Positions 56,302 through 64,000 of a stretch of 64,000 nucleotides of DNA are shown here, piece after piece (position 1 is the first letter of the stretch; every line of letters begins with the position of its first letter). The notes under the pieces were generated by a model. That model was not told the DNA's origin. It made no database searches and saw only the letters and a list, made by a program, of their open reading frames with translations. Origin of the DNA: Bradyrhizobium sp. 132. Lineage in GTDB: Bacteria; Pseudomonadota; Alphaproteobacteria; Rhizobiales; Xanthobacteraceae. The translations under genes were made by a program, and so were the position numbers. The stretch lies in contig NZ_JADPKY010000158.1 in assembly GCF_023074185.1 (NCBI RefSeq), positions 170,199 through 234,198 of the forward strand. The letters are read 5' to 3'.

Positions 56302-56461
56302 GGAGGTCTTGGGAGGTTTAACGAAACCGTATGTGATCTTTATAGGAGGGAAGTTTTTCCGCCTGATGTTGTGCTTTGTTTCAATTGTTTCGTCCGCGGT
56401 AACACTTCCGTGTCCGGGATAGGGCCATTGCGAAATCCTATCTCTTTGAAATAATTCATCT

Positions 56462-57073
56462 TTAGGCAGCGAAACGCTCGACGCCGGCGCCCTTAAGCAA
56501 CTCAGCCAGTTGCTTGCGGGCGTAGAACATGCGGGTCTTCACCGTGCTTTGCGGGATGCCGATGATCTGACCGACCTCCTCCACCGACTTCTCATGGTAG
56601 TAGACGAGGTTGATGATTTCGCGATGCGCGGGTGACAGTTTCTGAACGCAGGCGCGCAGGATGGCGCTGGTGTCGCTGCGGTCGAGCGAGGTCTCAGGCG
56701 TGTCGCAACCATCGGCGATCTGGCGCACGTCTTCCTGGTCGATGTCCTCGAAGCGCCGCTGGCGCATCGCGGTCAGCGCCTTGAAGCGGGCGATCGAGAG
56801 CAGCCAGGTCGAGACCTGCGAGCGGCCCTGGAATTGGCCGGCGGTCCGCCAGACATCCAGAAACACCTGGCTGACGAGGTCTTCCGCCGTGGTGGCGTCC
56901 CGCACGATCCGCAGGATGAAGCGGTAGACGCGCACACTGTGACGGCAATAAAGGATGTGCATGGACGTACGGTTGCCGTCGGCAATGCTTTCGAGAAGCA
57001 TGTCGTCCGAGGTCGCCTGAGCGGCGATGATGCTCTGGCTGGCTTGGGCGTTGATGGCGATGACGTTCGGCAT
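56462..57073 (-). CDS. ECF-type RNA polymerase sigma factor
   Basis: 203 residues. Region 2 shows YRFILRIVRDATTAEDLVSQVFLDVW and a downstream WLLSIARFKALTAMRQRR. Region 4 has LSPAHREIINLVYYHEKSVEEVGQIIGIPQSTVKTRMFYARKQL, with the HTH at its end. The protein lacks region 3, as expected for group 4. No anti-sigma gene is adjacent, which is unusual. The ATG has a GGGAG/AGG site. Upstream are nested inverted repeats, so autoregulation or a repressor is possible. Confidence 0.93.
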   Translation of the reverse strand: MPNVIAINAQASQSIIAAQATSDDMLLESIADGNRTSMHILYCRHSVRVYRFILRIVRDATTAEDLVSQVFLDVWRTAGQFQGRSQVSTWLLSIARFKALTAMRQRRFEDIDQEDVRQIADGCDTPETSLDRSDTSAILRACVQKLSPAHREIINLVYYHEKSVEEVGQIIGIPQSTVKTRMFYARKQLAELLKGAGVERFAA

Positions 57074-57154
57074 TGACCTGGCTCCCCGTAGCGCCGCAAC
57101 CGAGCGGCGTTTCCTTCGAGCAAAGTGTTAATGAGCCAACGTTTCGGGACGTCT

Positions 57155-57221
57155 GCACGAAAAGAGGAAAATGGTTTCGTGCGCCGCCAAATTGTTTCGT
57201 CGGATAGGGTGCGACGAAACA
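57155..57221. promoter_or_regulatory. Two inverted repeats with TTTCGT cores upstream of the sigma gene
   Basis: GCACGAAA (57155-57162) pairs with TTTCGTGC (57175-57182), and TGTTTCGTCG (57193-57202) pairs with CGACGAAACA (57212-57221). All four arms share TTTCGT or its complement. It lies 80-150 bases upstream of the sigma factor ATG. This looks like a doubled operator or a promoter cluster; no protein can be assigned. Confidence 0.5.
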
Positions 57222-57330
57222 TTCGGGGCAAAAAGGCGTGGAATTTCAATATACGGAAAATACGGGGCGGGGGTTAGGGACGCTTGGAACGTATTTCGGG
57301 CCTTTGCGTTCGCTGTCGCCTCAACCCCGA

Positions 57331-57358
57331 TGTCGTCCTGGCTTTCGCGAGGACGACA
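57331..57358 (-). terminator. Hairpin at the end of the response-regulator operon
   Basis: TGTCGTCCT and AGGACGACA form a 9-bp stem with a 10-base loop, two bases after the response-regulator stop. No T-run follows, so it may stabilise the 3' end and not terminate by itself. Confidence 0.5.
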
Positions 57359-57359
57359 C

Positions 57360-58097
57360 TCAAGCCTTCTCCCCGACCGGCGAGAACAAATAGCCGCCGC
57401 CGCGGATGGTGCGGATCACGGCGGGTTTTGTCGGATCGGGCTCGATCTTGCGGCGGATGCGCATGATGCGCAGATCGACGGCGCGGTCGAAGGCTTCGGC
57501 GTCGCGCGCGTTGGCCAATTCCAGCAGGCGCTCGCGCGACAGCACGCGCTTCGGGTTGGCCGCGAACACCTTCAACAGCCCGAACTCGGATGCGGTCAGC
57601 GGATGCTCGTTGCCCTCGTCGTCGCGCAAGGCCTGCGCTTCGAGATCGAGCCACTTTGTCCCGAACCGTACCAATTGCTCCTTGTCCGATTTCGCAGCCG
57701 CCGCTTCCGCCGCCACGGCTTTCACCGGCGTGCTCCGGCGCAGCACCGAGCGGATGCGCGCCATCAGCTCACGCAGCTCGCACGGCTTTGCCACGTAATC
57801 GTCGGCGCCGAGCTCGAGGCCGACGACACGGTCGATCGGGCTCGCCGTCGCGGTGAGCATGATCACCGGCACGTTGATGCGGCTCTTGAGGTCGCGGATG
57901 ATCGAGAGCCCGTCTTCCTCGGGCATGTTGAGGTCGAGCACGACGAGGTCGGGCATGCTGCCGTCGATCGCGGTGCGCAACGACTTGCCGCCGTCGCACA
58001 GCGTCACGGTGAAGCCGTGCATCTTGAGGTAATCGCCGACCATCTCCCGGGCCGGGGCCTCGTCATCGACAATCATGATGTGCTGGCTTTGGGTCAT
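57360..58097 (-). CDS. OmpR/PhoB-type response regulator
   Basis: 245 residues. Receiver domain: acidic pair in IVDDEAPAR, phospho-acceptor Asp 55 in VVLDLNMP, switch Thr in MLTATAS and Lys in VAKPCE. The C-terminal winged helix has HPLTASEFGLLKVFAANPKRVLSRERLL and a closing RTIRGGGYLF. It is the last gene of a signalling operon, 10 bases after the hybrid kinase gene. Target genes unknown. Confidence 0.95.
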   Translation of the reverse strand: MTQSQHIMIVDDEAPAREMVGDYLKMHGFTVTLCDGGKSLRTAIDGSMPDLVVLDLNMPEEDGLSIIRDLKSRINVPVIMLTATASPIDRVVGLELGADDYVAKPCELRELMARIRSVLRRSTPVKAVAAEAAAAKSDKEQLVRFGTKWLDLEAQALRDDEGNEHPLTASEFGLLKVFAANPKRVLSRERLLELANARDAEAFDRAVDLRIMRIRRKIEPDPTKPAVIRTIRGGGYLFSPVGEKA

Positions 58098-58107
58098 GGT
58101 CTTGAAA

Positions 58108-59853
58108 TCACGGGATTTCTGTCGCGGGGAGGGTGATGGTGAAGGTCGAGCCCTTGCCGGGGCCCTCGCTCTCGGCGGTCACTTCGCCGCCATGCATGTC
58201 GATAATACGCTTGACGATGGACAACCCAAGCCCCGTCGAGCTCTCGCCGGCGGTCGGTTTTGCGGACAGCCGCTGGAACCGGCCGAACAGGCGGCCGAGA
58301 TCCTCCGGCGACAGGCCGGCGCCCTCGTCGCTGACGCGGACGATGGTGTCGCCGCCCTCATGGCTGACGGCGACATCGATCTTGCCGCCGATCGGTGAGT
58401 ATTTGATCGCGTTGCTGATGAGATTGTCGATCGCCTCGCGGATGCGGTCGGTGTCGCACATGGTGACGATGTTGGCCGGCGCGATGACGCTGATCGCCTG
58501 CTGCTTGTTGACCGCGAGCGGATGGTTGGCCTCGGCGACCTCCTTGACCAGGGCCGCAACGTCGACCGGCTCGCGGCGGATGGTGATGTCGAAGGCATCG
58601 GCCATCGCATCCGAGATCAGATGGTCGACCATCGTGGTCAGGCGCTTCGTCGCATCGCGGATGTGATCGACCTGGGCGACCACGCCGCTTGACGACGCGC
58701 CGGTCGAGATCAGCTCCTTCAGCATCTCGGTGCGGCCGAGGATGACGCCGAGCGGGTTCTTCAGATCATGTGCGACGGTGCCGAGAATCTCGTTCTTGAA
58801 GCCGTTGGCGCGCTGCAGCCGCAGCCATTGCGCCGAGAGGCGGCGGTTGGCCTGCATCAGCGCCCGGGTGCGCTGGGCGACGCGGTCTTCCAGCTGGGTG
58901 TTGGCGGCCTGGAGCTGCTGGTAGAGGATGACGTTGTCGAAGGCGATCGAGAGCCGGCTGGAGAATATCTCGACCAGCGAGCGGTCGGTCTCCGACAGCT
59001 CGCGCTCGGCCTGGAGCAGCACAACGACCTCGCGGCCGCTTCCGGTGCGCAAATAGATCACGCTGCGGTGGTCGGCGAACTCGTTCTTGCGGCGCTGGAA
59101 CGCGTCCTCCACCATCTGGCGCAGCTCGGGGTCGAGCGCCTTCGAGGTGGTCATGCCGATGAAGCGGCTGTAGCAGCCGCTGCCGGCGAGCACCGAGAGC
59201 TCGGGGTCGATGCCGCCATTGTCGCGCAAAACCAGTATACCGGCGCAATCGACATTGAGCAGCGAGGCGAGCTGGGTCAGCACGCCCTCGGCGAGCCGCT
59301 GCATCGACTTGAAATCGTACAGCGTCGAGGCGGCGTCGATGATGATCTCGAGCCCGCGCCGGGTCTGCAGCATGCGCTCGAGCTGCTGGTAGGAGCGCAG
59401 CGCCGCGGTCAGCGAGGTGAACAGCTTGTCGGCGGTGAGCTCGGTCTTGGCCTTGTAGTCGTTGATGTCGTACTGCACGATCACGCGCCGCTCGGGCGCC
59501 TGGCCGGGCTGCCCGGTGCGCAGGATGATGCGCACGGTCTCGTTCTTGAGCTCGTTGCGGATGTACTCGACCAGGTCGAGGCCGGCGACGTCGGTTTCCA
59601 TGATGACGTCGAGCAGCACGGCGGCGATGTCGCTGTGCGCGGCCATCAGCTTGCGACCTTCCGCCGCGGAATGGGCAGAGAGGATCTCCAGGCCCTGGCC
59701 GTTGAGACTGTAGTCCGACAGCGCGAAGCGGGTGCCGTCATGCACGGCCTGATCGTCGTCGATGACGGCGATCTTCCATTTCCGGGCGTCAACATCCTCC
59801 GACGCGGTACCGGTGTCGTCGATCAGGTGGAGGACATCGTCCTGTTCGGCCAT
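58108..59853 (-). CDS. Receiver-DUF3369-histidine kinase hybrid
   Basis: 581 residues, soluble. Order: receiver domain (residues ~25-145, Asp 82 in VLLDVIMETD), DUF3369 sensor region (from LTAALRSYQQLERM to ~320), coiled-coil linker, HisKA (His 362 in AHDLKNPLGVI) and HATPase (NAIKYSPIGG, SDEGAGL, STGLGLSIV). The receiver precedes the kinase, so the protein can be controlled by another kinase, probably the membrane kinase encoded just upstream. The start overlaps that gene's end by 31 bases. Confidence 0.94.
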   Translation of the reverse strand: MAEQDDVLHLIDDTGTASEDVDARKWKIAVIDDDQAVHDGTRFALSDYSLNGQGLEILSAHSAAEGRKLMAAHSDIAAVLLDVIMETDVAGLDLVEYIRNELKNETVRIILRTGQPGQAPERRVIVQYDINDYKAKTELTADKLFTSLTAALRSYQQLERMLQTRRGLEIIIDAASTLYDFKSMQRLAEGVLTQLASLLNVDCAGILVLRDNGGIDPELSVLAGSGCYSRFIGMTTSKALDPELRQMVEDAFQRRKNEFADHRSVIYLRTGSGREVVVLLQAERELSETDRSLVEIFSSRLSIAFDNVILYQQLQAANTQLEDRVAQRTRALMQANRRLSAQWLRLQRANGFKNEILGTVAHDLKNPLGVILGRTEMLKELISTGASSSGVVAQVDHIRDATKRLTTMVDHLISDAMADAFDITIRREPVDVAALVKEVAEANHPLAVNKQQAISVIAPANIVTMCDTDRIREAIDNLISNAIKYSPIGGKIDVAVSHEGGDTIVRVSDEGAGLSPEDLGRLFGRFQRLSAKPTAGESSTGLGLSIVKRIIDMHGGEVTAESEGPGKGSTFTITLPATEIP

Positions 59854-61901
59854 TGAGAAGTCCCGTCAGTCTCTGTGCTTTGCGCGCCGCCCCTGGCGAC
59901 CCGGGGCATGATAATGCGAAATGTAGTGCCTTGTCCCAGCTTGGATTCCAGCATCATGCGACCGCCGAGCTGCTGGGTGACGAGGTTATAGACGATATGG
60001 AGGCCGAGTCCCGTGCCACCTTCATTGCGCCTTGTGGTAAAAAATGGGTCAAAGGCCTGGCGCTGCACGTCGGAGGTCATGCCGGCCCCGTCATCGGTGA
60101 AGATGATCTCGACGTCGTCGGCCCCGCGGGGCCGCGCCGAGATCGTGATCGTGCCGGCACGGCCGTCGGCAAAGGCGTGGTTGGCGGCGTTGAGGAAGAG
60201 GTTGGTCAGGATCTGGCCGTAGGAGCCGGGATAACCGTCGAGCAGCAGCCCCTCGGGCATGTCGACATGGAGCGTGATCGGCGACCGCTTCAGCACCGGG
60301 CGCAGGCTCGCGATGATCTGGTCGGTGGCTTCGCTCAAGGAGAATTGCCGCCGCTCGGCATGGGAGCGGTCGACCGCGACCTGCTTGAACGACTGGATCA
60401 GTTCGCCGGCGCGCTGCAGGTTGGCGACCAGCTGCTGCGAGGCGTCGCGCGAGGATTGCACGAATTCTTCGAGCTGCGACCGGCGCAGGCCGCCTTCGCC
60501 CTTGAGCTGGGCCTCGAAGATCTCGGTGCGCCGGGCGAAGCTGGACGCGACGGTCAGGCTGATGCCGATGGGGTTGTTGACCTCGTGGGCGACGCCGGCG
60601 ACGAGGCCGCCGAGGGCTGCGAGCCGCTCGGCGTCGATCAGATTCTGCTGCGCGGTGTTGAGCTCGAGCAGCGCGCTCTCGGCCTTCTCTTTGGATGCGC
60701 GCAGCTCGTCCTCGGTCTCGCGCTTGGCAATCGCGTTTTCGCGGAATACTTCCACCGCGCGCGCCATGGCGCCGACTTCGTCGCGCGCGCGCGTGCCCTG
60801 CACCTCGCGGCCGAGGTCGCCGAGCGTAATCGCGCGCATCGCAGCCATGATCTGCTGCAGCGGCAGCCGGATCGACAGCGCGATCAGCACGCCGGCGGTG
60901 AGGATGATGCCGAGGAAGATCACGGCGATGGAAAGAACACGCCGCGAAATGTCCGCGAGCGTCCGGTCGAACGTCTCCTGCGCCTTCTGCTCGCGCTGGC
61001 GCATCTTGGTGGAGAGGTCGTCGATGGCGCCGATCGCCTCGGCCTGGTTGGCGTCGATGGTGTTGCGCAGCAGCTCGGTGCGGCTCGTGAGCTGTTCGGA
61101 GAGCTTTGCAAAGCCTTCGCGCAGCGCGGCGGTGCGGGTCCCGAGCTTTTGCAGCGCCATGCGCTGGAGATCGTTTTCGGCGAGATCGATCATGACCGGG
61201 ATGGTTGTCTCGATCGTCTCGGTGTTGCGCCGCGCCTCGTCGGCTGCGGCCGGTGACAGCGACAGATAGTAGGAATTGGCCGCGACCAGCATCGCGGTGA
61301 AGGCCTCGCGCGACTTGCCGAGCGAAGGCCAGATCAGCGCGTCGCGATGGCCGGTGGCGCCTTCGATGATGGAGTAGAGGCCGGCCATGTCCCTGGCGGG
61401 TCCCTGCACCTGATCCTCGTAGGTCCTGGCGATGGTGACCTGCACGCTGCGCAGTTCGCCAAAGCCGTTGAGAAAGCGGTCGGTGGTACGCTCCAGCTCC
61501 TCGACCGAGCCCGACAGCATCGGGTCGTTGGCGGCGCGGTTGGTCAGCGTACCCAGCACCGCCTCGCGCAGCAGCAGGATCTCGGCGAACAGATCCGGGC
61601 TCGGCTGGTTGATGTAGCGGTGGATCAGATTGTGCAGCCGCCCGGTCTCGCTTTCGAGCAGCGCCAGAATCCGGTCGGACTCGCGCACCTGGCGCACGTC
61701 GTCCCAGGCCGAGCCGAGCACCTGCGAGCCGTTCCAGATCAGCGCGACCAGCACCACCACCACGGCGGAATTCAGCGCCGCGATCGACAGGATGCGCCAG
61801 CGGATCGGCACCGCCCGGAGCCCACCGAGGAGCCGCGCGCGCAGCCGCCCGATCGGGCCGGGCGGCCTGTCTGCGTGCTCGCTGTGTCCAAGCCCGGGCA
61901 A
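59823..61901 (-). CDS. Membrane sensor histidine kinase with large periplasmic helical domain
   Basis: 692 residues from a TTG start, six bases after the DctP-like gene stop. One membrane helix near residues 37-56 and a second near residues 325-348 bracket a ~265-residue helical periplasmic domain. HAMP follows (LPLQQIMAAMRAITLGDLGREVQG), then a coiled coil, HisKA (His 439 in AHEVNNPIGI) and HATPase (NLFLNAANHA, TDDGAGM, GTGLGLHIV). The kinase core resembles DctB/NtrB-like families. Likely the sensor of the operon. Confidence 0.93.
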   Translation of the reverse strand: MPGLGHSEHADRPPGPIGRLRARLLGGLRAVPIRWRILSIAALNSAVVVVLVALIWNGSQVLGSAWDDVRQVRESDRILALLESETGRLHNLIHRYINQPSPDLFAEILLLREAVLGTLTNRAANDPMLSGSVEELERTTDRFLNGFGELRSVQVTIARTYEDQVQGPARDMAGLYSIIEGATGHRDALIWPSLGKSREAFTAMLVAANSYYLSLSPAAADEARRNTETIETTIPVMIDLAENDLQRMALQKLGTRTAALREGFAKLSEQLTSRTELLRNTIDANQAEAIGAIDDLSTKMRQREQKAQETFDRTLADISRRVLSIAVIFLGIILTAGVLIALSIRLPLQQIMAAMRAITLGDLGREVQGTRARDEVGAMARAVEVFRENAIAKRETEDELRASKEKAESALLELNTAQQNLIDAERLAALGGLVAGVAHEVNNPIGISLTVASSFARRTEIFEAQLKGEGGLRRSQLEEFVQSSRDASQQLVANLQRAGELIQSFKQVAVDRSHAERRQFSLSEATDQIIASLRPVLKRSPITLHVDMPEGLLLDGYPGSYGQILTNLFLNAANHAFADGRAGTITISARPRGADDVEIIFTDDGAGMTSDVQRQAFDPFFTTRRNEGGTGLGLHIVYNLVTQQLGGRMMLESKLGQGTTFRIIMPRVARGGAQSTETDGTSQWPNRTMSST

Positions 61902-61907
61902 GAGGCT

Positions 61908-62312
61908 TCACTCCACCTTGCGAATGCGTTCGATCAGCGCGGTCGCGGCGGGATCGTCGGCGGTCCTCGCGTAGGCCACGCTCTTCACCGGGCGGCGCGC
62001 GCCGGAATCGCAGAGGGTGAGGCCGACCAAGCCGCAGGGCTCGAAACTGCCGAGGGTCTCGCTGCCGATAGGGCCGTCCAGCACCTTCCGCATGTGCTCG
62101 ATGGACCGGAACAGGATCTCGTGCCGGCCGCCTCTGCGCTCGGCGATCAGGGCGCCCATGTAGCGCAGCGCCTGCACGATCAGATAATCCTCGGTCTGGG
62201 TGTCGGCCGCGCGGAATTCACGCGCAACGGCGCTCGTCGCGCAGATGGCGATCACAAGCGCGACGAAAACCACCCCGGTCCGCGAGAGTTCGGCACGGTT
62301 CAACACTGGCAC
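61908..62312 (-). CDS. Internally deleted DctP-like periplasmic protein (mini-DctP or remnant)
   Basis: 134 residues from a GTG with GAGGGG six bases upstream, leading straight into a signal peptide (TGVVFVALVIAICATSAVA). The mature part is only ~104 residues but contains segments normally spread over a ~300-residue DctP receptor. REFRAADTQTEDY and YMGALIAERRGGRHEI come from its start, LFRSIEHMRKVLDGPIG and GLTLCDSGARRPVKS from the middle, and ALIERIRKVE from its end. Two in-frame deletions (near residues 66 and 113) would explain this. A full solute-binding fold cannot form. It may be decaying or retained as a small co-sensor of the kinase that follows. Confidence 0.6.
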   Translation of the reverse strand: MPVLNRAELSRTGVVFVALVIAICATSAVAREFRAADTQTEDYLIVQALRYMGALIAERRGGRHEILFRSIEHMRKVLDGPIGSETLGSFEPCGLVGLTLCDSGARRPVKSVAYARTADDPAATALIERIRKVE

Positions 62313-62515
62313 ACTCAACCCCTCAGTGGTGGAGTCTATGGCGGGAGGAAAAGGTTCAATGCAATCTAGCAGATGGTCGGGGTAGGCCCATCCCGCCCGG
62401 CGCAGCCGCGTGATTGTGCGCGGCGCGGCCGGCGCGCATTCCCGGTTGAAACCGCAAATGCCGCGCCTTAAGCAGGGACAGCCGCCTTTCGTCGTGCGGC
62501 ACGGGAAGAGCCATC
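62313..62515. promoter_or_regulatory. Divergent region between signalling operon (-) and ugpB-like gene (+)
   Basis: 203 bases with no gene; it must hold both promoters. No distinct operator was recognised. Confidence 0.4.
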
Positions 62516-63841
62516 GTGACTTCAGCATCGCGCCTTTTGCGGTTCGCCGCCGCCTTTGCGGCTCTCTCATTGGCCGCGCCGGTGCGTGCCGCCACCGACA
62601 TCGCGTGGTGGCACGCTATGTCCGGCGAGCTCGGCCGGCAGCTCGAGAAGCTCGCCTCCGACTTCAACGCCTCGCAGCCGGACTATCGCGTCGTGCCAAC
62701 TTACAAGGGCAATTACACCGAGACGGTGACGGCAGCGATCTTCGCCTTCCGCTCGCGCAGCCAGCCCGCGATCGTTCAGGTCAACGAGGTCGCCACCGCC
62801 ACCATGACCGCGGCGAAGGGCGCGATCTATCCCGTGTTCAGTCTGATGCGGGACATGAACGAGCCGTTCTCGCTGGGCGATTACCTTCCCGCCGTCTCCG
62901 GCTACTACACCGATGCGGCCGGCAATCTGTTGTCCTTCCCGTTCAATTCGTCGACGCCGATCCTCTATTACAACAAGACCATGTTCCGCGATGCAGGGCT
63001 CGATCCGGAGACGCCGCCGAAAACCTGGCCGGAGCTCGGCGCTGCTGCAAAACGCCTGCGCGATCGCGGTGCGGTGTGCGGCTTCACCACATCCTGGCCG
63101 TCCTGGATCCATGTCGAGAACTTTTCGGCGTTTCACAATCTGCCGCTGGCGACCCGGGCCAACGGCTTTGCCGCGCTGGATGCCGAGCTGACCGTCAACA
63201 ATCCGGTCGTCGTCAAACACGTTGCCCAACTTGTCGAATGGCAAAAGACAAAACTGTTCGATTATAGCGGCCGCGGCCAATCGGCCGAGCCGCGCTTCCA
63301 GAACGGCGAATGCGGCATCTTCATCGGCTCCTCGGCGACGCGGGCCGACATCAAGGCGAATTCGAAATTCGACATCGGCTACGGCATGATGCCGTATTGG
63401 CCCGACGTGAAGGGCGCGCCGCAGAACTCGATCATCGGCGGCGCTACATTGTGGGTGCTGCGCGACCGCCCGCGCGAGGAATACAAGGGCGTGGCGCGGT
63501 TCTTCGCCTATCTGTCGCAGCCCGGCGTGCAGGCCGCCTGGCACCAGAACACCGGCTATCTGCCTGTTACCCGCGCCGCTTTCGAGCTGACGCGCGCGCA
63601 AGGTTTTTACGAGCGCAATCGGGGCTCGGCGATCTCATTCGAGGAGATCACGCTGCATCCCCCGACGGAGAATTCGAAGGGCATCCGGCTCGGCTCCTTC
63701 GTGCTGATCCGCGGCGCGATCGAGGACGAGCTGGAGCAGGCCTTTGCCGGCCACAAGAGCGCGCAAGGTGCGCTCGATTCCGCGGTCGAACGCGGCAACA
63801 AGCTGCTGCGCCAGTTCGAGCGCGCCAGCCCGGATAGGTAG
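62516..63841 (+). CDS. ugpB: Glycerol-3-phosphate-type ABC binding protein (UgpB-like)
   Basis: 441 residues from a GTG start (GGGAAGAG upstream). A signal peptide (LLRFAAAFAALSLAAPVRA) is followed by the UgpB pattern: IAWWHAMSGELGRQLEKLASDFNASQPDYRVVPTYKGNY, PAIVQVNEVATATMTAAKG and PFNSSTPILYYNKTMF. The family imports sn-glycerol 3-phosphate or its diesters. The rest of the operon (ugpA, E, C) would lie beyond the window end; it is not visible here. Confidence 0.92.
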   Translation: MTSASRLLRFAAAFAALSLAAPVRAATDIAWWHAMSGELGRQLEKLASDFNASQPDYRVVPTYKGNYTETVTAAIFAFRSRSQPAIVQVNEVATATMTAAKGAIYPVFSLMRDMNEPFSLGDYLPAVSGYYTDAAGNLLSFPFNSSTPILYYNKTMFRDAGLDPETPPKTWPELGAAAKRLRDRGAVCGFTTSWPSWIHVENFSAFHNLPLATRANGFAALDAELTVNNPVVVKHVAQLVEWQKTKLFDYSGRGQSAEPRFQNGECGIFIGSSATRADIKANSKFDIGYGMMPYWPDVKGAPQNSIIGGATLWVLRDRPREEYKGVARFFAYLSQPGVQAAWHQNTGYLPVTRAAFELTRAQGFYERNRGSAISFEEITLHPPTENSKGIRLGSFVLIRGAIEDELEQAFAGHKSAQGALDSAVERGNKLLRQFERASPDR

Positions 63842-63980
63842 AGTCTTGAGATTGGACCTTTCGGCAGCCGCGAAGGAGGCGCGCTCCCTCTCCCGCTTGC
63901 GGGCTATCGAATTCACACATATTGCGGAGGAATTTGATTGCTGATTCCGTGAGTTGAGTGATGATTCGCGGGAGCGAGCG

Positions 63981-64000
63981 ATGTCTGGGATGGATTACGG
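63981..64000 (+). CDS. Possible start of the next gene (truncated by the window end)
   Basis: An ATG at 63981 is preceded by GGGAG at 63970-63974, a good ribosome-binding position. Only seven codons are visible (MSGMDY...), which is too little to identify. It may belong to the ugp operon. Confidence 0.3.

Overview
The window is GC-rich, densely packed, typical alphaproteobacterial chromosome, most like Bradyrhizobium or a close relative. That placement is inference. It rests on the high GC, the many orphan solute-binding proteins and acyl-CoA genes, and families of palindromic intergenic repeats that I recognise from that group. I saw no rRNA, tRNA, CRISPR array, transposase, integrase or phage gene.

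Layout. 1-15.7 kb holds an acyl-CoA catabolic block: the 3' end of an acyl-CoA dehydrogenase, a GST, an AraC regulator, a BKACE (DUF849) beta-keto acid cleavage enzyme, both subunits of a biotin-dependent acyl-CoA carboxylase, a complete Dpp/Opp-type ABC importer, an acyl-CoA synthetase and an Fe-type alcohol dehydrogenase. 16-20.4 kb encodes an RND efflux pair. 20.5-31.3 kb has an orphan branched-chain amino-acid-type binding protein, a MAPEG protein, a YbbAP/AttEFGH-like ABC set with a secreted lipocalin-like protein, and an N-acyl-D-amino acid deacylase between two MFS carriers.

31.4-37.3 kb is a sulfur region: a persulfide dioxygenase-rhodanese fusion, then the soxXYZAKB operon (minus strand) ending in a secreted DsrE-family protein. 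soxCD is absent from the window. 38.2-42.2 kb is an unusual four-gene minus-strand set: a membrane-anchored coiled-coil protein, a TAXI-type binding protein, a VasI/TagO-like secreted protein and a second secreted DsrE-like protein. It is the best candidate here for an undescribed system.

42.6-53.4 kb is mostly metabolic: S9 peptidase, two MFS carriers, VOC and carboxymuconolactone-decarboxylase-family proteins, two acyl-CoA dehydrogenases, an Aap-type binding protein and an L,D-transpeptidase. 53.7-57.1 kb has a membrane protein with two similar halves, a CcdA/TlpA-like thiol pair and an ECF-type sigma factor with a clear intrinsic terminator. 57.4-62.3 kb is a signalling operon: an internally deleted DctP-like periplasmic protein, a large membrane histidine kinase, a receiver-DUF3369-kinase hybrid and an OmpR-type regulator. 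The window ends with a divergent ugpB-like gene.

Many long open frames lie opposite real genes. They are byproducts of high GC and are not annotated.
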